NCBI GenBank assembly: GCA_026874595.1
Contig: CM049306.1
Location: 55,861,519 to 55,925,518 of the forward strand
DNA: 64,000 nucleotides
DNA from: Sipunculus nudus
Taxonomy: Eukaryota; Annelida; Sipuncula; Golfingiida; Sipunculidae
Direction of reading: 5' to 3'
How positions within the stretch are numbered: the stretch's first letter is position 1; every line of letters begins with the position of its first letter. Below the pieces are notes generated by a model. The model had not been told where the DNA came from, ran no database searches, and saw only the letters and a program-made list of their open reading frames with translations. The position numbers were made by a program, and so were the translations under genes. Shown piece by piece: positions 49,890 to 61,488 of the stretch.

Positions 49890-50730
49890 CATCACCACGG
49901 CGTGGTTGAATTTTCTTTTAAACGTTTTTATTTTCCCCAGTAATATTGACCCATTGTTGACATGGAAGAGTTGCACGGGAGATTCTTACCATATGTTTCT
50001 ATACCCATTTCTACTATCGGATTGGTCGAATGGTTCCTCATATCTATGGGCATCTTTTTGGAAACTGTTTAGGTTTTTGTTTAGTATTTACAAGTCCTTT
50101 TCCGATCAACGCCCGTTTTAAGGTCGTTGTCTTTGCATGTGTTCATTGATCTGTATGGCCTTCGGTTGTATTGGAAATTTGAAGGAATATAAAGTTTAGT
50201 CAAATATTGATTTCATTTTATTTATTATATCACCAAAGTGATTTTTCAATTTTCTTTCTGTTGATTAAGTCCATAACTCTGCCTTCAAATGCAAATTACA
50301 ACTTTATAGTTTTTATCACTTCTCTGTATGAAAAATTCAAGAAATCGTGGGCAAAGTTTGTATTTTAAGCTCCTAATTGATTCAAATTTCTTGGCCCCTT
50401 ATAAAAATAGGAATCATTGAAAGATTGGTGACAGCTGAATACCATTTAAGAATACGTACAATATAAAACCATGCATCTGTTTATGAAAGACACTAAAATA
50501 ACCAGGCTCCAAGTGAGATAAAGTCACGGGCCATTCGATGAAGTTTTATTTTAAAAGTTTCTTTTCTCCAGTAATATTGACAAATTTATGTCACGAAATA
50601 TATTTACAGCTAGAAACTGTGTGTATATGCATATTTATCCATTTCTGTGATCAGATTGGTCGAACGATTCTTTGCATTTATAGACAGCTATCTTTCGTTG
50701 GTAAAGTGAGTGATTCGAGTATTCAATAAA
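49890..50730. repeat. Degenerate duplication, offset about 630 bp
   Basis: CCAGTAATATTGAC, GATTGGTCGAA and the intervening order recur at about 49.93-50.10 kb and 50.56-50.72 kb with many changes. Short open frames in both copies are not convincing genes. Confidence 0.5.
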
Positions 50731-50732
50731 GT

Positions 50733-51238
50733 CAATAGCCCTATTTACACTAGGGAAATGTGGCGCGCGCTAGACCGGTCCAGAAAATCTGGAGCGGGCT
50801 ACAATTTAAATTGCGTTCACACAGTGCCGGACCAATTGACCCTGTAGAGCGCGCTACCTTGTCAAGTTAGGCAGCATTGCACTTGGCCCGGCCTAGAATC
50901 TGCATTGCGTTTACACGCAGATAAATACTGCAATCTAGTGCGGTCTAGATTGGATCCCCCCTTGCAAGCGCGCATTGGTAAATCCGTCTCACATTACAGC
51001 CGAGTCTTGCTGGAGCGCGCTATATAGATAGCGCGCTCCACTTCCGTTTACACACGTTCGAAGCACAAATGCAGACCGCCCCAGACAGTGTCGCGCGCTA
51101 GATTGTAGAACCGACCGGTGGTCAAAATGTAGGGCGCTCCAGACCAAAAACCCTAGAAATCTGGCGCGTTTTGGGGACTTGGCGCGGGCTAAACGATGTA
51201 GAGAGCTCCATGAAAAACGTGTGTAAATGGGGCTATTG
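50733..51238. mobile_element. GC-rich MITE with 18-bp terminal inverted repeats
   Basis: Ends CAATAGCCCTATTTACAC and the reverse complement of CAATAGCCCCATTTACAC, one mismatch. The interior is far richer in GCGCGC than its surroundings and repeats GCGTTYACAC motifs near the ends. It contains a perfect 12-bp inverted repeat GGAGCGCGCTAT around ATAG at 51011-51038, close to the midpoint. The pattern recalls PIF/Harbinger- or ISL2EU-type elements, but no clear target duplication was found. Confidence 0.75.
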
Positions 51239-51649
51239 TTTAAGGTGGCTGTCGTTGCCTGTGATCGGTGATTCAAACGGCCTTAATTGGTGTTGAAAAC
51301 CTGTAAGATTAGACTGTTCAGTCTAACATTGAATTAATTTGTTTTTTTAAAACACCATGGAGAAATTTATTTTCCTATCTGTTTATCAGGTCGGAAAAGG
51401 TCCAAAACTGGTATTCAAATGTAGACAACCATTGTAACAATAAATAGATAATGCAAAAGCATTTAAATTCGTATTGGTGTTAGTTCATTATTGATTCTCA
51501 TTTCTTAACCTCTGATAATAACAGGGGTGATTAAAAACTTGCCTTGATTGTTCAAAGGTAAGTATCAGAGAGTGCAGAAAACTATTAAAAGATACTTATA
51601 ATATAAAACCTATTTATGCACCTATCTATTAAAGACACTAAAATAACCA

Positions 51650-54600
51650 AGCGTCAAGTTAGTTTAAGTCACGTGCCATTTGACGGTTCGCCTATACATC
51701 TTACGAAGGGTATCACTACCGTTTAATCTATCAATAGTCACATATTTATATACCTGATACTAGTTGAAGAGAAAGGGTACTCATTTTATGTATACATGAT
51801 GCCCCATTGATGTTCAGAATGGAATGATAAGGTTGATTAGGCTCTAAAAATGAAGCACAGATTTCAACCGGAAGTTCTTATCCATAAATACCAAAACAGG
51901 ATTAAAAGTTCCATAGTCCCCTCATTTCATCATCGCGCTATGGTTTACCAAATCAGTTCCGCCAGTAACAAAATACGCAAGGTTGTATGATATTAAGAAT
52001 ATAAAGATGCGAAACACTCAAAACCGGAAGTTCATATCCGGGAAGTTCTTATCAGTCGCAGGAAGGTTACCGAATCAGAAGATGCTTACCAAATGCTTCC
52101 GAAAAAAGCATCTCAATAAATCTTCCAAGGGCTCTCTGCAAAACAGGAAAATTTTACTTTTAATTGTTTTTCTGTAAGCACATGTTTATACTACCATTAA
52201 TGTGAGACCATTTAAGCAGGCGAGAGGCGAGGCGAAAGTACCTGCTTCAGAACCTGGCGGGGAATTCCCTTCTGTGTGTATGGCAAATATTGAGTAGACT
52301 GGCCATAAATGATCTTGCAGTACAGGTTTCAATCGTTTGGAAAATTCTACCAAGACTAAAACACTCCGATATCTACAGGAACAAATGGGAAGATGCTGCG
52401 TTTGTATGATTTCCTTGTCCCTGAATAGCCAACCTGAAAGAAAATTTTGCATATACGAACCCACGATTAATATTCAACTTTTGCAAATGCAGATTAAGAC
52501 TGCTTTCAAGGGTTTTATACACAATAAACGATCATTCTAATTGTTCTACAGGAATATCTAAGTGTCGTGATTATATGGAGGTGTTCGTGATATCAGTAGA
52601 AGTGGAATATTTTGAAGACCGTATACACATTATAGACTCCCTTGTTCAATGTTAGTTATACCGACTTAGGTCTTGAAATTTTAGCTACAAACCATACTGG
52701 AGTAATAATTGTCTTGTACCATTATTTGTTTATAAGATTGGTATTTTATATAGTTCAACAGTTAAAGAAGTTGCAAATTTTTTTACGTTTTTTTTTCTCT
52801 GTCTCTTTTACGTCAACACAAGAAAATTATCATCATGTGTGTTTTTGTGCGTGCGTGTGTGTGTATAATATCAAATGTGTTAACTACGATTTGCTTACAA
52901 CGGAAAGTTAACAAACATCTTTTGGTTTAATCAATGACGTTTATCATCTTATTTCAATAATTATCTAAGTCCATAAAATAAAGGATCGTCCGTTGGCACG
53001 TTTTATTTAGCATATACAAACTATCAAGGGATCGAAAATTAACAAATCATACCTTGTTTACGTCATTGTCACAGCTGTTTGTTTTTTTGTAGCGAAGCCA
53101 TTCGGAGCAGACGCAACGATGTTAATTTCAGTGAAATTGACAAATCCTCCCTTGTTTATTTCAGTGTCACGTGTAATTTTGATCAATCAGGTTCATGTCA
53201 CTTAGTGCACCCGTTATAATGGTAAGTTTAAATACCAGCTCAGCTTAATTTGTACCTGAATTTAAGGGCACTCTTTACTGATATTGGAATGCTGGGCTTA
53301 TTGTCTGTTCCACATAGGGATTCCGGTTGAAACGTTGCGACACTTGAAAAGCTGCAATTAGGAAGAAATATTCAATAGTATAATTAAAATATCTGCCAGG
53401 TGCACATATTCACTCATTGAGCCTGTGTATTGTTTGAACCACATTGAAACCTATCACTCAATGTAAGCATCTTTCTTTTAGTAAACATGTATGACCGTAT
53501 GTTGATATGGCTCTAAGAGTATTGCTTAGTGCCGGAAGTTACCGAAAGTTTGCATCCCTAAATTCTTGCACCGGATTAAAGGTTCCATGATTTCCTCATT
53601 AAAATATTCCAAGTGTTCAATTCATAGCATAGCATGCAAGGCCATATGCTGATTAGGATGTAGAGATTTAATCCACACTATAACCGGAAGTTCATTTTCG
53701 GGGCGTTCTTTCTTCCAGCGAAAGGTGTTTCAATGAGGACTTTTACAAATGTTTCCCAAGAAGTTTGTCAAGAAGCACTTCCTTAAAGAATCTGTGTAAA
53801 ACAGGAACACTTTGACTTGTCCTTGTGTTTCTGTGATCACATGATCCTACATGTTCCTTTATGAGACTGTTATATATTTTAGGATATCTGTGACCCTATA
53901 TGCAACAAATCAAAAGCTATCAAATCCATTTTTTTGTGCATGTGACCAGTTCAATTGTTGCGAAATGAGAATATTCTATCATATAAAAAATATCTTCTCA
54001 TGAACTAAATGTTAACCATGAATGTCTCCACTACCGCTCTAATTTTCACAAACTCTGCATATTGTTTTATGACTCTTAATTGTTCGTCATACTATGGAGC
54101 ATTTGGCCGATTTACTACTGATTGGATTTTCTCTGGAGCATGTATGTTTATCAGGTCAACAAGCAATTTGTGCTTCTGAATAGCTTGCGCTACAGTGCTC
54201 TCATCCGTTTCGATTTAAACTTTCGGCCAGTGATGACCGCACCGCCTCATCAAAAGCACAAATATCAAGATCACACCGTTTGCGTGATTTTCTATTCTTA
54301 ACAAAAAATGTTAGCTTTACAGTAAGAATCTGTCCCAAAACAACAGCATGGTCAAAAATAAAAGTATCAGCATGGATATTTGTACAATGGATGATAACTA
54401 AATCTAAAGTGTTTCCTTTAATGTGTGTGCTATCTGTAGCCAACTGTTTAAAATTTGTACATTGCAAGAGTTCTCAAAACTTATAGAATTACAGTTATTT
54501 GCATCATTCACATAGACACTGAAGTCACCAACAAGGATCATGTTCTCCGGCTCATATACAGGTCTTTAAGTAAGTTTCAAATTCATCCATAAACTGCGTT

Positions 54601-57600
54601 ACCGTCAGCTTGATTTTTTTTTTTTGGATTGTGGGCTATAAAATCACTACTGACCTAAAACTATAACTACCTTTAGAAAAAGTTGCCTTATTAAGCTTAA
54701 AACTCCTGAAAGCTTCAATTTTTTTGTTACTATAAGTTTGCACCGAGTCTTTCACAATAATAGCAACCCTTCCATAACATTTAACCCTCAATAACAAAAC
54801 ACCGTAACATTAAACTGATCGCTCGGTGAATAATTTGTTTGCATTTCGAAATCCTCAAGTGAACTTTGGTAATCTCAGGCAGCACGTGAGACATGCGAGA
54901 CACGAAACTGAAGAGCCTCCCTGCATTTACTGGCCTTGTTTGACACGACAATCTCTGGCAGCTACAAAAACACAAAATGCCATGCTCAGTCGCGGATACA
55001 GAACCTTACAGCGGATGCTCAACACACTGGCAGAAGTAAACATGTGTACCCGGAGTGGAAGTAGTAATAGAATGAAACGTGCGCAAGATGCAAAATCCGG
55101 TATTGCTTTTCGGTTTTTAAGCGTATATTATTCTCTTTCCCAGTTTTTTTTTTTTCATTTTAAAAACAGGGGTCCCCTGCACCCCCTCTAAATCCTGCCC
55201 CTATTGCTAATAGAGTCATACGACTAAACACTAATCAAGCTCTGAACATTAAAACAGACGGCTAAGTCATCAAATCGAGGGTGTTTAGTTTATTATCAAT
55301 AAAATTAAAAAGTACTCTTTTTCTTAACGTGCATGTGCTCTGTGGTAAAATATTTTAGCTATATTTAATACGTGTGTGTTTAAAAGAAGATTTTTATTGT
55401 GTTCTTTCATGCACATAGAATCATTAATGCTGAAGCTCATCTGTACCTGTGTTCTGTCTGAACCGCATTAAAAGTTCCTCACTCCAATTAGGCTTCTCCG
55501 AGTGAACATGCATTACCTTATAATAAGGCTAAAGAATAGCGCACATTTAAACCGTAAATGTAGGTAGGTATACAAGGTCATATGCTGATCAGGATGTAGA
55601 GATATAAGGCACAAATCTAACTGGAAGTTCGTATCCGGGAAGTTCTTATCATCCGGCGGAAGGTGTCCTCATTTGAAAAAAATTCCCCAGATGCTTCCGG
55701 TAGTTTGTCAACAAGCATTTCTATTTCATAAAGCTTCCAGGCAAAAGGAACATTTTGGCTTTTGATTTTTTTTTTTTTTTTTTTTTTTTGTAATCACATG
55801 TTTACTGCCATTAATATGAGACCATTTAAACTGTCGAGTGCCGGCTTCAGGTTCTGGCGGGGAAATCCCCTTCCAATGTGTGTGTGACAAATATTGAGTG
55901 GACTGGCCATTAATGGTCTTGTTATACAGTTCACGCCGGCAACGGGGAGAATCCATCATTTGATAAATTCGACAAAGACAGAAACACTCCAACATCGACG
56001 GGAACCGCGGGTAATATGGTGAGGTTTCAAAAACTTATAGCTTAATGACTTCCGTGTTTGTGAACAGTTTAACTGATTTAAGCAGTTTGCTTTACGGAAG
56101 CCAAGATGTATATTCACCTAGTTTACAGATACAGAAACTTATTGTCAGCTCTTAGTAATAAAATAAAAATATGCCTACTTGGACGGTCCTCACTGTACAT
56201 GATGATTAGTTTAATTGTCCTGAGCTTATATGTATTTAAGAGCGGGATTTCATATAGTTTATAGAAGTATATATATAAAGAAGTTTACAATATTACCTCT
56301 TTTACTTTATAACTTCAGTCACAATAAAAATAATCATGTGTGTATGTGTGATCCCAGGTCCGTCCACTACAGATGCTACAACGTGTAGTAACCATGTAGC
56401 GGTATTATGAGTCATTCTTTTCACATATGGAAATCTGCTGAAATCAATGGAACTAAAAAACATTTCCTCTTTTATAAGGTAATAAAAATGAAAATAATTC
56501 CTTGATGTTTATTTTATTAACATGCTTGAATTATTAGACGTTGTCTACGATTCATAATAAAACTATGGACAAAAATAGCTAACACATGGTTTTATTTGTA
56601 ATTTACGCTTACAACACGTCGGTCTCGTAAACATCATCAAATATCCATTCCACTGGCGAAAATATGGCAAGAATATTAATCTTCAATGATTCATCAATTA
56701 AATCTCAATATATCATGATCAAATACTTCATTCCATGATTTAATGTGTTCTTCCTATAGTTCGCAAGAAAAGCTACCAAATATATATTTAGGTAAATATT
56801 AAATATCAAAGAATATTGAAGTCTTTGAAACTGAAGCAATTTGTCCTGGAACCTAACATAACTAATCACACCTTGTTGACATCAGTGTATGTGCTTGTTT
56901 TGGAAGTCATCAGATGCTGCCATAATGATGTTATTTTAATTGAAATTAACGAATCATTGCTTGTAATTTTTAATGTCATGGTTAATTTGTATCTGTCATT
57001 TATTAGCCATTTAGTGCACCATACAATTATTATGTTGAATTAGCTTATTTCCCTGCTATTTCGATCATTATATCAGGCTTACTGGATAAATTGTCCGTTC
57101 CACATTGGGAGCCATTGAAACATGTCAATATTTTCGTAAACTGGCAAATCATTTAAAAAAAAAGTAAGCTTGAGCAAAGGAACGATACACGTCTAAACCA
57201 CTGTAATAAAACCAAAATTAATATTTCAGAATTGAAATCAAAGTAGTATATATGAGAAAACGGTCAACGGTCAACTGTTCACAACATCCCTACTCTATAG
57301 ATGAAGTCAAAGTCAATGGTCACATGATCGAACAACTACGTTTAAAGCTCCTGATTGGCTGGTTAGTGCCAAAAAATATTCTTTAAAAAAATGTAATTAT
57401 CAGAGCGAGGCCAACAACAGACGTCATACTTTACATTTGAGCAGCCAGGATATTGTTGAATATAAAAATGTGTTGCCATTAGGTTTTCGATCTCATATAA
57501 CTGTGGGATCATATTTAGGTTTGAGAGAATAATTGCCTAATTTCAATGGGTACCTTTCATGGTGGTTTAAAGGATTAAATATTTAACGATTTTGTTTAAG

Positions 57601-59480
57601 ATATGATGTTAACTTCTTTGCAGGAACGTTGTATTAATTCCATTTTTCTTAATTCATTATCTATTTAACAAAAGTGCACTTGAACAACTAAATCATGCAA
57701 TTTAAGAGATAAATGTAAACGTATGATATTATACTGACAATTCATTTCAGCTTCAGCATTTTACCAACCTAATAATAAATACAAAATATGGGCAAAGGTT
57801 TAGTATTGCCATCGAGAGTGCAAACAAATATTGAAAGGATTTATAAACTTTATTCTGTGCTATTGTTGTAATTGTTCTTATATTATCTAAAAATCAAATA
57901 ATACAAAAATTTCTAATAGTAGTATATTGGAGTTCATCTCGTCCATTAGAAAAGTTCGACATGCCAGTGACACCCAGGTGTGTCCAGGCACCTGAAATTA
58001 ACAGCATGCCTTTGTAAGGTTCAGTGTCACATCAGGTTTAACAGCTCAAGTATTTTTTTCTGGCCTCAGGAATATTGATTTCATCGTCTATGGCAGGTGG
58101 TCATTTCTTAGTTAGAGTTCATTTGAGTTCATTTACGTGTATATAGAAAAATGATTATTTCAGTTGGAAGAAGCGAATGAGGAAAATATCAACTTCATAG
58201 AAACGTGCAGTATATTAATAGAACACGAAATTAAACTAGATATCTGCATTCTAAGGAATTGGGGGTCACTATTGTGAGATGTTCCTAAAACAGTGTTTGC
58301 ATTCAAGGCATTGAGGCCTATATTCCCAGATTACTTCATGCATAAGTGACTGTACATTTGTGAATATTCCTTTATTACGTTTCTGAATCCGGATCATGCA
58401 CCGGATTCACTACATTGGGTCATTCATTGGCCCATTGCCGAAATGCCCTGAAATTTTCATGAGATTTCATGAGCCAAACATCAGGTTTAAAGCAGTTTTA
58501 CCTACAAATTTAGGATCCCAAACGTATATGGCGCAGTGATAACGTAAAACTACACTTGAACTCAAAACAAGAGTTAATTGCAACAAGCTTCAATGAAATA
58601 TTGAAATTTATATGTGTAATTTCCTTTTCAAATCTACCGATAAAATCACTCGTATAAAATAAATAAATATATATAAAAATATATAAATGTATGGCGCTAA
58701 CTGGAAAAGAAGATAATATACAAAGATTATTAGAAGCTGCAGGACTGCAAAAGCATTAAATTATTTTCATCTATTTAAATGTTATGACAAATTAAAAAAG
58801 GAACTAATTACTTGTAAACTATCAAGTTCAAGTATTTTGCGCGATGTACGGATAGCGAAAAATCCACACCTGATTACGTCATTTTATGTATGTCCATAAT
58901 GTTAAAAATAACGTGAAAATTCACACACTATAATATGAATCTGATATCTGTTCAGAAACATACAAATGTGTGCATGTGTCTGTGTGTTTGAAGCTATTGT
59001 TATCTATTTTTATCTAAAAGGAAAGAAAAATATCAAACAACTCAATATATTCTTGCAGATTTTAGGATAAATCCCGTGCTTAAACAGATCATTTGATATC
59101 AGCATTTTAAAAAAGATACGTTTCTGAAAATTACAATTTATGAATGTTAGTGCAACAAATACTTTTAAAATATTCTCCTACATCAAAAAAACACTCGTGT
59201 TGGATGACTCATCGCTTGCGTGAAAGACTTGTATACTTTTTGAAAATCCCAGACCTGAATTGTCTCAGGCAGCACGTGAAAGCTTACATGTGAGACACAC
59301 ACTTAACAGCCTCTCTAGGTTGATTAAACATGTTCTGCACGATAGTCATTGCCCGGAGCGAATCAATAGGCGTAAAAAAAGACGACACTTCAGGCTAATA
59401 CAGTTACATGACTGAGCCCTAATCAGGCTCTGAAAAGTAAAAACAGACGGGTAGTAATTTATTCGAGGGCTTTTAGCTAG
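51650..59480. repeat. Old, strongly diverged large duplication
   Basis: Several blocks recur in the same order 3.6-4.4 kb apart. GAGACCATTTAA...GGCGGGGAA lies at 52.2 and 55.8 kb; ACCTTGTT...TTTAGTGCACC at 53.05 and 56.87 kb; CAGGCAGCACGTGA at 54.88 and 59.27 kb; AATCARGCTCTGAA...CGAGGG at 55.23 and 59.42 kb. A third partial copy of the GGAAGTTC block is at 53.69 kb. Open frames in these copies correspond to one another but carry no recognisable domain. Confidence 0.6.
54195..54790 (-). mobile_element. Decayed non-LTR retrotransposon, endonuclease fragment
   Basis: Read on the minus strand in shifting frames, the fragment gives in order GRVAIIVKDSVQTYS, MILVGDFSVYVNDANN and STHIKGNTLDLVIIH followed by IFDHAVVLGQ. 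These match the typical order in the apurinic-type endonuclease domain of CR1/Jockey-like LINE ORF2 proteins (the GDF motif, then TH-x-x-GNTLDLVI, then DH). Several stops and frameshifts separate the pieces, and no reverse transcriptase follows, so it is a dead 5' portion. Confidence 0.75.
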
Positions 59481-60652
59481 AACTTTATCAGCACAAATAA
59501 ACATTGATCTTTTTCCACGTGTGACAGTACATATGCTGCATTATATGTTTCATGATATATATCTAGCAAACTTGTAACTCGAGTACTGACCATCCCACAA
59601 AGAAATATTAAGAGTAAAAAAATCATAAAATTATAAATTAATTTTTTTTCTACGTCATGTTTACTGCCCACATATAAAAAGGTTTAAACAGTTAAACACA
59701 AGGGGATGTGTTTTAATAAAGGTAAGAGTGGGATAACGCTTTTTTTTACCAAGCCCTTATCCTCATATTGTATCCGAGTATTCCAGTAGTGATTTCTGAT
59801 TTTTCGAATACGCAGTTAGAATGAGTTGGTACTCGAGTACTCCTTTTAGCACCCATGTGACATCAAAAATTAAGCACACATAAAGTGGAGCTTCAAAGTG
59901 CGTTTTGCTTGGATTTACATATATAAGAGATGTACTTTGATAATTGTTATAATTATGTGCATACACACAACTACACGGTAAGCGTAAAACATATATAACT
60001 ATGATTATAAATGTTATCGGACAAAGGTTAACTTTAAACGGTCTTATGTACAAGGAAGGCAACAGGTGCAGGTACAACCTATTTTTCACGGTAATATACA
60101 AAGTTTTTCCAACAGAGGGGTCTAATCTCTTTTATAATATCAACATGTGTACCTGGGCCTTATATGAGTCGGTATAATATGATGTTATGGCCAGGTGTGT
60201 TTGAAATCCAATGGACTGCCAGGGACGAATTATAAGATTAGCCTCCGTTATCAGTTTTTTTATTATAATTTCACATATTCGTTCTTTTTAATTACTTTAA
60301 CCCCAAAATTATTTATCGTAGAACCTTTGTTTATAGTAAAAATAACAAACGCAACATCTGTATATATACATACAATATCGCCATAGCTTCAAATCATATC
60401 TAGTTATCATTATATATTGTAGATCAAAGAAGCTATAATAATATATAAAAATGACCATATGAATCATCTTTCCTATAGTTTTAAAGTATAATAGAATAAT
60501 AAAGCGGTTCCAATAAAGTAGAATAGGAAATGTTCTCATTTATGTCGCTTAATTTGTTTCGTTAAAATATATATTCCACAAATATGATTTTGAAAGAAAA
60601 TATAATGAAAAAGGTAATTGGTCTTACCCATTTAAAAAAAGCAAACCATGAT
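59481..60652. other. AT-rich sequence, nothing identified
   Basis: A 112-codon minus-strand frame at 59763-60101 is AT-rich and lacks any recognised motif. Confidence 0.4.
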
Positions 60653-61045
60653 CAGGGGCGGATTAAGATTAAGTGCGTGAGCCCCTCCCTATTTCAACCT
60701 AAAAATCCTAAGGAAAATAATTTTGTACAGGTTCATTAAAACATTTCTACATTACAGCTCAAATTTTCAAAGATTTTAAAACCATGGGGCAAGAATTCAC
60801 CAAAAATTTCAATCCACCCTTCCCCACCTCACGGGGGCATCGCCAGGATAAACGGAAGGTGGATGACCGGGGGGGGGGGGGCGGGCGGGGCTTGGTGTAC
60901 AGCGTGTGTGTATATATATATATATATATAATTCAACCTACTTCAATATCTGACAAGACAAGTTTTTCCTTAGTGCTACTTGCAAATTTTGATGGAGGGG
61001 TTGGGTTGGCATAGCCCCCGGTCCGCACCCCTGGATACGTCCCTG
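60653..61045. mobile_element. hAT-like non-autonomous element
   Basis: The left end CAGGGGCGGATTAAG and the inverted right end CAGGGACGTATCCAG agree at 11 of 15 positions and resemble the CAGGGGCGGATCCAG ends common in animal hAT elements. Inside are a 13-base G run and a short TA array. No convincing target duplication. Confidence 0.45.
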
Positions 61046-61390
61046 CCTCCATACTTATTTCCTACCTATGCTATGCTCCTTCGCGGTCTCGCTATGTGAG
61101 TCATTTCTTAAATCCTCAACGCGTCTTGATCTTCCAGACGAGCGGAGATCTTCCAGACAAGAGCAGATCAAGGCAGATTACTTTAATATTCTTTATAAGA
61201 CCCCCATTGTTCCAGATCGAAGCGATAATAAAAACAATCCGGATTCAGTCATGCAGACTTAGATTCTCAAACGAAAAAATCTTTCCTTTAGTCCTTAACC
61301 ACGGTCAGAGGGTATGCGCACACTGTGTGGTTAATATAAATGTTTAAGAACGAAACGTGTAGAGCGAACCAGGAATTAGGAATAGGGGAT

Positions 61391-61488
61391 GGGGGGGGGG
61401 GGGTGAGGGTAACCAAAAGAACGGAGAGAAAACCTTGAAAAAGATTGGTCTGCAACTTAATAAAAAGGTTTAACCCCCCCCCCCCCCC
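61391..61488. repeat. Poly-G run facing a poly-C run
   Basis: Thirteen G at 61391-61403 and fifteen C at 61474-61488, 70 bp apart, can pair as a 13-bp GC hairpin stem. Confidence 0.8.

Noticed and set aside
50989-51276. 95-codon minus-strand frame
   Set aside because: It lies within the GC-rich MITE, where stops are rare for compositional reasons.
54201-54467. Intact 88-residue gene
   Set aside because: It is one frame of a broken LINE endonuclease; the adjoining parts of the same domain are in other frames with stops.
59763-60101. 112-codon minus-strand frame as a membrane protein
   Set aside because: Hydrophobic stretches are expected from AT-rich DNA; no homology or context supports it.
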